Below, one piece after another: positions 48,798 through 58,188 of a stretch of 64,000 nt of DNA (positions are counted from its first letter, which is position 1; each line of letters opens with the position of its first letter). The position numbers and the translations under genes were made by a program. Origin of the DNA: Massilia oculi (GTDB lineage Bacteria; Pseudomonadota; Gammaproteobacteria; Burkholderiales; Burkholderiaceae_D); the NCBI RefSeq assembly GCF_003143515.1, contig NZ_CP029343.1, forward strand, positions 1,178,001 through 1,242,000, given 5' to 3'. The notes under the pieces were generated by a model. That model saw only the letters and a program-made list of their open reading frames with translations, was not told the DNA's origin and made no database searches.

Positions 48798-51032
48798 CTA
48801 GTTCAAGGTCACGCTCTGGCCGGCGACCGTCACGGTGCGCACCGTGCCCGCGGTCGTGATGCCTACCTGCGGCCTCCTGCAGCCGACGTCGAGCAGCACC
48901 AGGAACTCGGCGGTCGACTTGCCGTCGTTCTTGAGGTAGAAGGCGCCATGGTCCTCGATCACGTTCACCTTGGCGCCCGGCCCGATCCACCTGGCGAAAC
49001 TGGCATCCGCGTTCAGCGAGCGCAGGCACAGCGACTGGCCGCCGGCCGACACCTTGACGTTCTGCGCGTTCTCCACCGTCATGATGACCGGGGTATGGAT
49101 ATTCCACTCGTAGGTGCGGGCGATCGTGCTGGCCAGGCGGTCGCGCACCAGGATCGCGTTGCCGGCATTGCGCAGGTGCCAGACCTGGCGCCTGGCCATG
49201 GTCAGCTGGCCGCCATAGGCGGCGGTGGCGTCGCCCTCGGCGAAATCGTAGGCCGGCTGGGCGGCGAAACCGGTGATCTTGCCGTTGCGCTGCAGCTGCT
49301 CGCGGTAGCCCGTCACCAGCTGGCCCTTGCCGCCGTCGAAGGTGACCGCATTCTGCGAACGGGTCTGGTGATACCAGTCGGTCCAGTACGGCGAGCCGTA
49401 CCAGTCATACCAGCCGGCCTTGACCAGCAGCGGCTGGCCCGCGCTCGACAGCAGGATGCCGTTCTGGTCGCCATGGCTGTGGTTGAACGAACCGTAGGGG
49501 CTGGACTTGAAGTACAGCGAGGTGCGCCCGGCCGAGCCGATGTCGGTATGCATCGAGACCCAGCCGATGCTCGGATAATAGGCCGAGTTGCTCGGCGGCG
49601 CCTCCGTTTTGGTGTCCTTGATCGGCAGCGGATAAGGCGCTTGCAGCAGGCTCAGCGTGTCTTCGGTGCCGCCCAGGCTGGCGACGTACCAGGCCGCGCG
49701 CGGCGACACCATGCGCGAGCCGAAGGCGTGCCAGACCCGGGTGTCGGGCCTGGTCTCGGAGCCGTCGCCGAAGGCATGCACGCGCGAGCCCGGCGGCGTG
49801 AACTGGCTGGCGAAGTCGAGCAGGCCCTGGGCCCAGGGCTTGGCATAGAAGTTCACGCCGGACGCCTGCGACATCGGATCCCACAGCGCGACCAGGTAGC
49901 CGGCCGCGTATTCGGCATACGCGGTGCCGTTGGCATAGCCGCCCTCCTCGCCGCTCCAGGGCGACGGCGAATTGGCATAGGCGCGGAACGAGAAGTCGAA
50001 CCACGTCTGCGCTTCCGGAATGTCGCCCAGGGCCAGGGTCGAGATCAGCGCAAGAAAGATCAGGCTCGTGTTGCCGTGCGAATCGAAGGGATACTGGTCG
50101 AGGCGGCCATTGTCGCCGGCCAGGTTGCCATGGATTTCCTCGGTGCGGATCTTGACCGTGTTCAGCCAGCGCGCGCGGCGCGCCGCGTCGAGGTCGCCGG
50201 CCAGGATGTCGACCGCCTTGATCAGCGAGACCGAGATCTGGCGCGTGGCCTGGTCCTGGTTGGCGTAGCTGGTGGGCCCGCGCGGATCGAGGGCCGCCAT
50301 CTGGTCGCCGCGGCGCAATGCCTCGTCGAGGAACAGGCGCTCGCCCTTCATGCGCCACATCACGGCGGCGGCCTCGAGCTGGCGGCTGGCTTCGTTGATG
50401 CGCTGGCGGATGTCGGTCTGCTGGCTGGCCATGGCGGCCGTCAGCGGCGAGCTGATGACGATCGGCCAGCGCGCATCGCTCAGCGCTGGCACCGCGTTGA
50501 TCTGCAGCTTGATCTCGTTGCTCATGCGGCTGACGTAGGGGTCCAGTTCGGCGCGCTTCGCGCTGCTCCAGCTGGCGTAAGGCGTGAACGAGGGCGGCAA
50601 CGAACGCGGCCGTGCCTTGGCCGTGATGTGCGCGCGCAGCGCGGCATTCTCCGGCACCTCGAACAGATTCGACTTGCTGGTGATGGAGAAGGCGCGCGGC
50701 GTCGACCAGTCGTCGCTGCCGACCGGACGTACGCGCCAGGTGTACTTGCCCAAGGCCAGGGCTTTCGGCGGAAGGTACCAGTTGCGCTCGGTGACGACCT
50801 TGCTCGGCGCACCGCCGCCTGGCGTAATCTCGAGCTCGTAGGCGGCGGGACCGCTGGCGTGGCGAGCCCAGGTGAATCCGGGCGGGTTCTGCGCCTGGAC
50901 CTGATTCAAGTCCGGGCTGGGTTGGACGACCAGAGGATCGGGGGACTGAGCCCAGTCCGCGCGCGCGCTCATGCAGACCAAGAGCGACGACAGCGCTAGC
51001 GCGCGGACCCTACCTTTCCGGTGAAAATTCAT
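48798..51032 (-). CDS. Secreted heparinase II/III-like protein with DUF4962 N-terminus
   Basis: A 744-residue exported protein: signal peptide (VRALALSSLLVCMSARA), a DUF4962-type region with DPLVVQPSPDLNQVQAQNPP and WRVRPVGSDDWS, an alpha/alpha toroid, and a heparinase II/III C-terminal domain containing SSPYGSFNHSHGDQNGILL (the catalytic-like His/Tyr region) and ILVRDRLASTIARTYEWNIH. Unlike the other heparinase-like protein at 41-43 kb, this one has a clear signal peptide, so it should act in the periplasm or outside. Together they suggest controlled cleavage or trimming of the polysaccharide. GGAG lies before ATG 51032. Confidence 0.86.
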   Translation of the reverse strand: MNFHRKGRVRALALSSLLVCMSARADWAQSPDPLVVQPSPDLNQVQAQNPPGFTWARHASGPAAYELEITPGGGAPSKVVTERNWYLPPKALALGKYTWRVRPVGSDDWSTPRAFSITSKSNLFEVPENAALRAHITAKARPRSLPPSFTPYASWSSAKRAELDPYVSRMSNEIKLQINAVPALSDARWPIVISSPLTAAMASQQTDIRQRINEASRQLEAAAVMWRMKGERLFLDEALRRGDQMAALDPRGPTSYANQDQATRQISVSLIKAVDILAGDLDAARRARWLNTVKIRTEEIHGNLAGDNGRLDQYPFDSHGNTSLIFLALISTLALGDIPEAQTWFDFSFRAYANSPSPWSGEEGGYANGTAYAEYAAGYLVALWDPMSQASGVNFYAKPWAQGLLDFASQFTPPGSRVHAFGDGSETRPDTRVWHAFGSRMVSPRAAWYVASLGGTEDTLSLLQAPYPLPIKDTKTEAPPSNSAYYPSIGWVSMHTDIGSAGRTSLYFKSSPYGSFNHSHGDQNGILLSSAGQPLLVKAGWYDWYGSPYWTDWYHQTRSQNAVTFDGGKGQLVTGYREQLQRNGKITGFAAQPAYDFAEGDATAAYGGQLTMARRQVWHLRNAGNAILVRDRLASTIARTYEWNIHTPVIMTVENAQNVKVSAGGQSLCLRSLNADASFARWIGPGAKVNVIEDHGAFYLKNDGKSTAEFLVLLDVGCRRPQVGITTAGTVRTVTVAGQSVTLN

Positions 51033-51305
51033 GCTGGAGCTCCGAGAGAACGAGAATTGTTCAGGGACCGCGCCGCGATCGGGCGCTGGACCGATACCTG
51101 CCGCAGGCATCGGACGATGCTTGCTTAACGGGAAGAATGTTACCGCAGGTTTTTTTGAACAAAATCAACTTCCCCAAGGAAACAGAGGATTTTTTGAATT
51201 TTCGCCCGCCGTTCTCAGGAATCCAACACGAACGATTTAACATTTGGCGAACAGGATGTTCTGTCCTGTAACTGTCGTGCTCGATATGGAAAGACTGTGC
51301 GATAA

Positions 51306-52121
51306 CTAGCTTGGCGCCTGGGCATCTTGCGCGCGTAATGCATGCATGCGTTTCAGGTAGCGCAGGCAATAGATGCCGAACGCCAGCGGCGCCTTGCCCG
51401 CATGGCGCCGACGCACGGCGAATTCTTCGCGCCGCGCCGCGATCCGGTTGCGCGACGAGACACTGCCGGCATGGTCGCGAAACACGGCCAGCACCGCGTC
51501 CACCAGCGCCGGTGGGCTCAACATCCCCAATCGCAGCCACAAGTCGATGTCCATCGCGTAGCGCAGGCGCTCGTCGAAGCCGCCGACCAGGGCGAACACG
51601 TCGCGCCGCACGAACACGGCCGGGTGCGGCACCCAGGCGCGGCCGGCCGCGAACGAGCGGTAGGAGAACGGCGGCATCGGGTTCGGTGGCAGCAGGCGCC
51701 CCTCCTTGAGTACCTGGATATTGCCCACCAGCCAGGCCGGCGGAGGGCCGCCGCCGCCGCCGCCGTCGTCGCCGTCGCCGTGCATGCCGACAAGCTGCCC
51801 GATGCGCCGCCCGACCGTCGCCAGCACCGCCGGCCCGGCATAGTAGTCGTCCGAGTGCAAATGGGCGACGTAGCGCCCGCCCGCCGCGGCGATGCCCCGG
51901 TTCATGGCGTGGCCGATGCCGCCCCGCACGTCGCGCAGCACGCGCTTGTTGCCGGGGTAGACGGCGAGCATGTCCAGGGTGGCGTCATGCGAGCCGCCAT
52001 CGACGAAGATATGCTCGAGGTCGCGGCAGCTCTGGGCCTGGACTGAGGCCAGCGTGTCAGCCAGCGTGGCGGCGCTGTTCCAGGTGCAGGTGACGATCGA
52101 AAAGGTCGGCTGGTTCGGCAT
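51306..52121 (-). CDS. Glycosyltransferase family 2
   Basis: A 271-residue GT-A fold enzyme. Motifs: FSIVTCTWNSAATLADTLAS, IFVDGGSHDATLDML, the DxD metal site in VAHLHSDDYYAGP, and AMDIDLWLRLG near the end. A run of glycines (GDGDDGGGGGGPPP, near residue 120) interrupts the catalytic domain and corresponds to a CCG-type repeat at about 51750-51775. ATG 52121 has GGAGC before it. The gene overlaps the upstream glycosyltransferase by 65 bases. Confidence 0.88.
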   Translation of the reverse strand: MPNQPTFSIVTCTWNSAATLADTLASVQAQSCRDLEHIFVDGGSHDATLDMLAVYPGNKRVLRDVRGGIGHAMNRGIAAAGGRYVAHLHSDDYYAGPAVLATVGRRIGQLVGMHGDGDDGGGGGGPPPAWLVGNIQVLKEGRLLPPNPMPPFSYRSFAAGRAWVPHPAVFVRRDVFALVGGFDERLRYAMDIDLWLRLGMLSPPALVDAVLAVFRDHAGSVSSRNRIAARREEFAVRRRHAGKAPLAFGIYCLRYLKRMHALRAQDAQAPS

Positions 52122-53337
52122 ACAGCTCCAGTAAGGTGGGCAGCAGGCGGGCGGCGTCGGCACCGAAGTCGGCCGGCGGCGCACTGCGTGGCGGTGGCGG
52201 CGCCGCGAGCAGGCGCGCGAGCCGCGCCACCAGTTCCGGCATGGCGGAGGCCAGCGCCAGCTGGCCCGGATACTGGACGTAGTACGCCAGCTCGGGCGTG
52301 CCGCCGCGCGCCAGCGCCAGGCAGCCGCGGCCCAGCGCCAGCGCTTCGAGCACCGTCGTGCTGCAGGCTTCCTCGCACACCGACGGCGCCACGCACAGGT
52401 GGGCGCGCGCGGCCAGGGCCAGGGCGGTCGCATGGTCTTGCCAGCCGAGGAAACGCACCTGCGGGCCGGCGTGGCGCCGCTCCAGCGCCGCACGCTGCGG
52501 ACCGTCGCCGACGACGGTCAGGCGGGCATGGCCCGGCAGGCGGCCGGCAGCGGCGTCCAGGAACTCCGCGAAACCCTTGCCGGTGTCGATCCTCCCGGCC
52601 AGCACGACCTCCCCCGCTTGCGGCTTGGGCGCGGCCAGGGCCAGCGCCCGCAGGGAGGGATAGTCGACCAGGTTGTGGATCACGCGGCTGCGCGACAGGT
52701 CGGCATCGGGGACCGCGCGCAGGAAATGGCGGCGCAGGAAGTCGGACACGAACACCGTCTTGTGGCGGGCGAAGGCGCGCGCGGCCTGGCTGCGGTAGCC
52801 GCTGACGGCGAGCGCCGTCAACGCCGTGCGCACCGGCCCCGGATGCAGGTCGGCGCCACGCGCGCTGCACGCCGTGCACGCGCCCGGCGCCAGCCGCTCG
52901 CACACGGCGCCGTCGACGAAGCGCAGGTGGGTCAGGCATTCGCTGCCCTGGTCGTGGCGGGTCTGCACGAAGTTGATGCCGTCCCGGACGTACAGACCCG
53001 TCATCGGCAGGTGGCCATGGTAGTGGACCACGTCGAAGCCGGCGGCGTGGGCATCGATGGCGCGCGCGATGCGGCGCGCGAGCCAGGGCCGCTTGAGCGG
53101 ATTGAACGCGCCCAGCTGCGCCTCTTTCCAGCCGGGGCGCGCGATGGCGAAGCCGGGCCGGAAGCGTCCGGCGAATCCGATCTGGCGCGCGGGGTCGGCC
53201 GAGGGCCGGTCGCTGCGGCCCAGGATCTCGACGGCATGGCCCTCTTGCAGCAGGCGGTTGGCCAGGGTCACCACGTGCTTGCCCAGGCCGCCCACTTGTT
53301 CGCCCGGCAAATCCTCGGACACCATCAGGATGCGCAT
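52057..53337 (-). CDS. Glycosyltransferase family 4
   Basis: A 426-residue GT-B enzyme. The N-terminus is MRILMVSEDLPGEQVGGLG, typical of EPS glycosyltransferases that act on a lipid-linked acceptor. The middle has a Cys-rich stretch (CERLAPGACTACSARG), unusual for the family. The C-terminal donor domain has VVLAGRIDTGKGFAEFLDAA, SVCEEACSTTVLEALALG and a glycine-rich loop. The last 21 codons overlap the next gene by 65 bases. Confidence 0.88.
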   Translation of the reverse strand: MRILMVSEDLPGEQVGGLGKHVVTLANRLLQEGHAVEILGRSDRPSADPARQIGFAGRFRPGFAIARPGWKEAQLGAFNPLKRPWLARRIARAIDAHAAGFDVVHYHGHLPMTGLYVRDGINFVQTRHDQGSECLTHLRFVDGAVCERLAPGACTACSARGADLHPGPVRTALTALAVSGYRSQAARAFARHKTVFVSDFLRRHFLRAVPDADLSRSRVIHNLVDYPSLRALALAAPKPQAGEVVLAGRIDTGKGFAEFLDAAAGRLPGHARLTVVGDGPQRAALERRHAGPQVRFLGWQDHATALALAARAHLCVAPSVCEEACSTTVLEALALGRGCLALARGGTPELAYYVQYPGQLALASAMPELVARLARLLAAPPPPRSAPPADFGADAARLLPTLLELYAEPADLFDRHLHLEQRRHAG

Positions 53338-53370
53338 GTCTTGTTTGACCTCCGTCGTCCTGAGCCGTCC

Positions 53371-54894
53371 TCAGCCGGTCCGGGCGCGCGCCGGATGGCA
53401 GCGCGTCTTGAGGCGGGTCCAGGCCAGGTCGCGGTCGTCGCGCTCGATCACGAACAGGGCCCCATGCAGAGCCAGCAGCAGCGCGGTCGCGGCCAGGATC
53501 GCGACGAAGGCGCCCAGGCTGTCGTCGAGCAAGGCCTCGGCCGCGCCGGCGGCGATGGCGACCGGTGCGATCCCGGCCAGCCCCGGCGCATAGCCATGGA
53601 CCAGCAGGCGCCGCAGCGGGGTCGGGACCGTGCGGCCATGGACGTAGACCAGGAAAGCCGTGGCGAACAGCAGCGAGGTGGCCAGGTGGCCCCAGGCAGC
53701 CCCAAGGATGCCCCACCCCGCCACGCCGCCGTAGACGAAGCCCAGTCCGGCCAGCGCGCGCCCCATGGCGAACAGGCCCGAGACGCGCGGGTGGCCCATG
53801 CCGTCGTTGACCAGCGACGGCAGGCTGGTCAGGGAATCGACGCATTGCGACAAGGCCATCAGCGCCAGGATGGCGGCGCCGTGGCGGGCGAAGTCGGCGT
53901 CCATCCAGTAACCCAGGATGCGATGGGCGAACACCGCCAGCAGCACCAGGATCGCCGCGTTCAGGTAGACCACGTAGCGCGTCGCCTTCAGGTAGACCGC
54001 ATCCAGGCGCGCCAGCTCGCCCCTGGCCGCGAGCGCGCTGGCGGCCGGGAAGAACACGGCCGACAGGCGAAAGCTCAGCCCCAACACGCGATTGGCCAGG
54101 GTGGCGGCGACCGTGAAATACGCCAGGCCGGCGACGCCGACCAGGGCCCCGATCACCAGCTTGTCGGCGTGGGCGTACGACAGCGCCGCAAAGCGCGACA
54201 GGAAAGTCCAGCCCGAGAAGCGCAGCAGGACCGCGCGCATGCCGGCGGCCGGCCAGCGCCAGCGCCAGCCAGGCAGCAGGCGGCGGATGGCGCGCCACAA
54301 CAGCAGGGCGTGGATGCCACTGGCCACCACCCGCAGCAGGATCACCTCGAACAGGCCGAAGCCCAGGGCCAGCACGCCCACCGTGGCCAGCGGCAGCAGC
54401 GCGCCGAACGCCATCTCGAGCCGGCCAGAAATATCGTAGCGCATCAGCGACTGCGGCACGCTGTTCAGGTAGATCTGCAGCTGGCCGCACAGGAAAGCGA
54501 GCGCGGCCAGTTGCAGGGCCGCGCACGCTTCGGGGCGCAAGGCAGCCGGCACGGCGAACACGGCTTCGATCAGCCAGGCCGCGCTCAGATAGATGCCCAG
54601 CGCGCCAAGGAGGCCGATGGCGGCATAGGTGGCCAGGCCGAAGGACAAGGTCTCGGCGACCTGGCGCGCATCGCCTCTGGCCTGGTGCTGGGCGATGTAC
54701 TTGACGGAGCCGGCCGTGAGGTTGATGTCCATCACCGCGAAATAGCCGACGATGGCCGTCACCAGCGAGTACACGCCGTAGCCGGCCTGGCCCAGGCCAC
54801 GCACCACCAGCGGCACCGTGACCAGCATTACCAGCGCGGGGACCGCCGCCCCGAGCAGGTTGGACCAGGCGTTGCGGGCCAGGCGCAGCTTCAT
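53371..54894 (-). CDS. Polysaccharide flippase (Wzx/MATE-like, MOP superfamily)
   Basis: A 507-residue polytopic inner-membrane protein with about 12-14 hydrophobic segments. The opening MKLRLARNAWSNLLGAAVPA and VPLVVRGLGQAGYGVYSLV are the Wzx/PST-type signature, and the second half repeats the pattern. It should flip the lipid-linked repeat across the inner membrane. ATG 54894 overlaps the upstream stop as TGATG. The much longer open frame of which this is a part is not a single protein. Confidence 0.88.
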   Translation of the reverse strand: MKLRLARNAWSNLLGAAVPALVMLVTVPLVVRGLGQAGYGVYSLVTAIVGYFAVMDINLTAGSVKYIAQHQARGDARQVAETLSFGLATYAAIGLLGALGIYLSAAWLIEAVFAVPAALRPEACAALQLAALAFLCGQLQIYLNSVPQSLMRYDISGRLEMAFGALLPLATVGVLALGFGLFEVILLRVVASGIHALLLWRAIRRLLPGWRWRWPAAGMRAVLLRFSGWTFLSRFAALSYAHADKLVIGALVGVAGLAYFTVAATLANRVLGLSFRLSAVFFPAASALAARGELARLDAVYLKATRYVVYLNAAILVLLAVFAHRILGYWMDADFARHGAAILALMALSQCVDSLTSLPSLVNDGMGHPRVSGLFAMGRALAGLGFVYGGVAGWGILGAAWGHLATSLLFATAFLVYVHGRTVPTPLRRLLVHGYAPGLAGIAPVAIAAGAAEALLDDSLGAFVAILAATALLLALHGALFVIERDDRDLAWTRLKTRCHPARARTG

Positions 54895-56395
54895 CAGGCC
54901 GGCACCAGGTGGCGCCGCGGCGCGCGCTGCCAGGCCGGCCGTTGCGGCGCTGTCGCCCCCTGCGCTGCCGCCAGCGCCAGGTAAGGCAAGCTCAGGCATA
55001 GCGCCAGCATCTGGGTGGTGCGCACCTGCGGGAACGGCGTGCCGATCAGCAGGTCGGGAATCATGAACGCCAGCCCCGCCGCCCCGGCCGCGCCCAGGCC
55101 CAGCAGATCGGGCGGCAGGCTGCGCAGCGCCCGCCGCGCGCCCACGACGAAGGCGACGACCGTGCCCGCCAGCAGCACCGTGCCGAGCAGGCCGCTCTTG
55201 AGTGCGATATGCAGCACCCCGCTGTGCAGGAACAGGCCGCCGTCCGGATTGCCTTGCCACGAAATGGCTTGATAACCATGGTAGCGGCCCCAGGCGCCGA
55301 TGCCGGCCAGCGGGTGCGCCAGGAAGTCGGCGAAGGCCAGCTTGAGTTCGAGCACCCGCTCGCTTTCGGGGCCGAAGCGGCGCGACTGCATATCGTGCAA
55401 CAGGCCGCCCCCCGCACTGCTTCCCCCTTCGGCCCGCGTCTGCGCCAGGCGCCGCGCCGCCACGAAGGCCATCGCGGCGCCGGCCATCGGCAACGCGGCC
55501 AGGCCCAGCTGCAGGCGGCGCGCCGGAGGAAAGCGCCACAGCACGACCACGAAAGCCAGCAGGAAGCCGATCCAGGCGGTGCGGCGATAGGACAGCACCA
55601 CGCACAGCGTGGTAGCAAGCAGGGTGGCCCATGCCAGCGCGCGCCACGGCCGGCCCTGCGCCGGCAGCGGCGCGCCGGATGGCGCCTGGAACAGCGCGAC
55701 GGCGGCGATCGCGAACGCCAGCGTGCACAGCAGGCTGTCGTTGATGTCGAAGAAGGTCAGGCGGATCTGGATCGCATTCATATTGGCATAGACGTTGTTC
55801 GGGTCGCCTTCCGATACCGCCCAGCGGCCGAGGCCGAACAGCGCGCGCGCCAGACCCGCCAGCATGATGAAGCGCGCCAGCGCGAGCGCCTGCTCGCGGG
55901 TGCGGAAGGCCAGCAGCATCAGCGAAATGAGCGGCGCCATCCAGACGATGTTCGAAAATCCCGACGGCGCCAGCGACGCCGCCAGCGGCACCCCGGTGGC
56001 CAGCCCGACGCCGACGTGGGCGGCGAGCAGGACGGTCCAGGCCAGGAACCATGGCCGCAGATTGCAGGCCGGCGCGGCCTGGCGCTGCGGGCCGGTCGCG
56101 GCGTTGTCGTTGAAACTGGCGGCGATGCGGGCGCACAGCCAGGCGCCGAGGACGTACCACAGGACCACGCCGAAGAACAGCATGCCCGAGCCGCGACTGT
56201 AGATGCTGCGCGACGCGAACACGGCCAGGTTGCCGTAGCTGGTGGAATTCACCCAGAAAAAAGCAGCAGATAGGGATAGACCAGGAAGCGCGGCCATGCC
56301 AGCCCGACGCCGATCCCCAGCACGGCCGCGACCGACAGGCCGATGACGAACAGCCACGGCAGCGAATAATAGATATAGGGCAGGATGTCGTTCAT
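54894..56395 (-). pseudogene. O-antigen ligase/polymerase family protein, frameshifted in an A6/T6 run
   Basis: A roughly 500-residue polytopic protein of the O-antigen ligase/Wzy type, with about ten hydrophobic segments and the large periplasmic loop LAHPLAGIGAWGRYHGYQ. From ATG 56395, MNDILPYIYYSLPWLFVIGL continues to LVYPYLLLFSG and a stop. In the next frame the protein continues FFWVNSTSYGNLAVFASRS. Adding one base to the homopolymer at 56257-56262 joins LLLF to FWVNSTS and gives 500 residues. The ATG overlaps the epsI stop as ATGA. This is a frameshift or a sequencing error. Confidence 0.83.
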
Positions 56396-57183
56396 CGCCG
56401 CGCTGCCGCCGGGTCAGTGGTGCGTGCTGCCGGCGGCGCGGCGGCCGTGGCCGCCGGGTCAGGCGCGGCCGCCGTGGCCGTCGGCGTGGGCGCGGTGTCG
56501 GCGCCGATCAGGTGGGCGCGATCTCGTGGCGCCAGCGCCGCGAGCAGGTCGACCACGAAGCGGTCTTGCACGCGCCAGGCGGCATGCCGGTCGGAGCCGA
56601 TGGTCGATACCCGCACCAGCATGCCGTCCGGGATCTCGCCCGACAGGCCGTAGGCGAGGCGGCGCAGTTTCTGCTGTATGCCGGCCTTGGTCGCCTTGTC
56701 GCCGATGGTGATCCAGTAGGTGATCGGCTCGTTGCGCTCGCTCAGGCGCGCCACCAGGCGCTTGACCGGCAAACGGCCGTGGCGGGTGGGCAGCAGGTCT
56801 TCGCTGTCTTCGAGCAGCTCGAAGCCCTGGGCCACGTAACAGACCTCGGGCAGGTGCAGCTGCAATGCCCTGCTCTGGTCGCCGCCATGGGCGATCGACA
56901 GCATCACCCGCTGTCCGTAGGCGTCGACATAGGTGCGCGACAGGGTCTGGTCGTAGATCTTCGCAAGCACGCCCTGCTGCTCCGGATCGGGTTGCAGGGG
57001 CACGACGCTCGGGTCGACCGTCCACGCGCCGAAGCGTTGCGGAATCATCTGCTCCAGGCTGAAGCGCTCGTGCGGCAACGGCGCGCGCGGCGCCGGCGTC
57101 AAGGCCCCGGTCAGGGCCGATGTCGCGGCCATGGCCAGGCCAAGCGCGATGCTGATGGCCAGGTGGCGGCGCGCCGGTTTCAT
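56392..57183 (-). CDS. epsI: EpsI family protein
   Basis: A 263-residue exported or membrane-anchored protein that accompanies exosortase. It has a hydrophobic N-terminal segment (LAISIALGLAMAATSALTG) and the EpsI domain: MIPQRFGAWTVDPSVVPLQP, ALQLHLPEVCYVAQGFELLE, LVARLSERNEPITYWITIGD. The C-terminal 40 residues are Ala/Pro/Thr-rich. In this locus it lies directly after xrtB (overlap ATGA), as in other exosortase loci. Its exact role in EPS transport or sorting is not known. Confidence 0.9.
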   Translation of the reverse strand: MKPARRHLAISIALGLAMAATSALTGALTPAPRAPLPHERFSLEQMIPQRFGAWTVDPSVVPLQPDPEQQGVLAKIYDQTLSRTYVDAYGQRVMLSIAHGGDQSRALQLHLPEVCYVAQGFELLEDSEDLLPTRHGRLPVKRLVARLSERNEPITYWITIGDKATKAGIQQKLRRLAYGLSGEIPDGMLVRVSTIGSDRHAAWRVQDRFVVDLLAALAPRDRAHLIGADTAPTPTATAAAPDPAATAAAPPAARTTDPAAARR

Positions 57184-58187
57184 TGGACCGCCCCGCGTAT
57201 CGAATTCGGCGATGTTGGCGGCTTTGGCTGGCCGCCGGGATGGCGCAGTTGCTCCCGGCGTTTGATGAACCATTGCAGGGTCGAGTCGAGCGCCAGGATC
57301 ATCAGGAGCGCCGTCACGAACAGCACCATGCCGGCAAAGCCGTGCAGGAAGCCCTGTCCGGCCGCGTCGCCAAAATAATAGGTGACCAGGGTCAGCGCGA
57401 TCACGCGGATCACGTTCGCCATGAACGAGACCGGCACGATCAGGATCGCCAGCCCAATATTGCGAACGGCTGAAGGATGGCGCATGAGGTTCAGGTAGAA
57501 CAGGCCGAGCGCCTCGAGGGTCAGGAGGGTCTGCAGGCCGGCGCAGGCATCGGCCACCAGCAGCTGGTACTGGCCGATCTGCAGCACCACCCCGGAGCGC
57601 GAGATCGGATAAGCGGCGGCGTACAACAGGTGTTCGGTGGCCCAGGAGACGGCCATCTTCATCGGCATCGTCACCGCCGCCACCAGCTCGCTCGGCAGCG
57701 GCACCATGAACAGCATGAAGAACAACGGAAACCACAGCAGGCGCAGGGCGCGCGCGCCCAGCTTGAGCAGGACGATTGCCGCCAGCACCGCCAGGATCGA
57801 GGCGACCTCGAACATCAGGATGTTTTGCGAACGGCCCAGCAGGTGGATGCCGAGGCCGAAAGCCAGCACCGCCCAGCCGGTCGGGTGCGGCCGGGGCGGC
57901 GCGCTGGCCGCCCTCACCTCGGGCCACTTGCGCCAGACCAGCCACAGGGACAAAAAGAAGATGATCGGTCCATGACCCTGCTCTTCGCCGATCCAGGCGC
58001 CGGTGAACAGGTCGTGGAAGGTCGGTCCGAACAGCAGGGCCAGGCCCAGCATGACCGGCCACCATTCGGGCACGGCCTGGCGCAGGCCGGCGCCGGGACC
58101 AGTACCGGAACTAGGACCTGAACCAGGACCAGTACCGGAACCAGGATACGGCACGTGCCGCGGCCCCATCTCGCGCCCGGTGGCCAT
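57180..58187 (-). CDS. xrtB: Exosortase B
   Basis: A 335-residue polytopic membrane enzyme that cleaves PEP-CTERM signals. Catalytic residues are visible: Cys215 in VADACAGLQTLLTLEALG, Arg261 in MANVIRVIAL and His282 in GFLHGFAGMVLF. The gene order epsG-xrtB-epsI matches other XrtB loci. The N-terminus is odd: about 25 residues of Gly/Ser/Thr/Pro repeats (GSGTGPGSGPSSGTGPGAG) precede the first membrane helix, encoded by short repeats at about 58085-58145. The start could be later. ATG 58187 is one base after the epsG stop. Confidence 0.94.
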   Translation of the reverse strand: MATGREMGPRHVPYPGSGTGPGSGPSSGTGPGAGLRQAVPEWWPVMLGLALLFGPTFHDLFTGAWIGEEQGHGPIIFFLSLWLVWRKWPEVRAASAPPRPHPTGWAVLAFGLGIHLLGRSQNILMFEVASILAVLAAIVLLKLGARALRLLWFPLFFMLFMVPLPSELVAAVTMPMKMAVSWATEHLLYAAAYPISRSGVVLQIGQYQLLVADACAGLQTLLTLEALGLFYLNLMRHPSAVRNIGLAILIVPVSFMANVIRVIALTLVTYYFGDAAGQGFLHGFAGMVLFVTALLMILALDSTLQWFIKRREQLRHPGGQPKPPTSPNSIRGAVQ

Positions 58188-58188
58188 G

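Noticed and set aside
51902..54526. 874-codon - strand open frame spanning the GT4 and flippase genes
   Set aside because: Out-of-frame read-through of two real genes. The product is a Gly/Arg/Pro-rich pseudo-sequence without motifs.
53371..56160. 929-codon - strand open frame taken as one protein
   Set aside because: Only its last 507 codons (from ATG 54894) form the flippase. The earlier part is the wrong frame of the O-antigen ligase gene.
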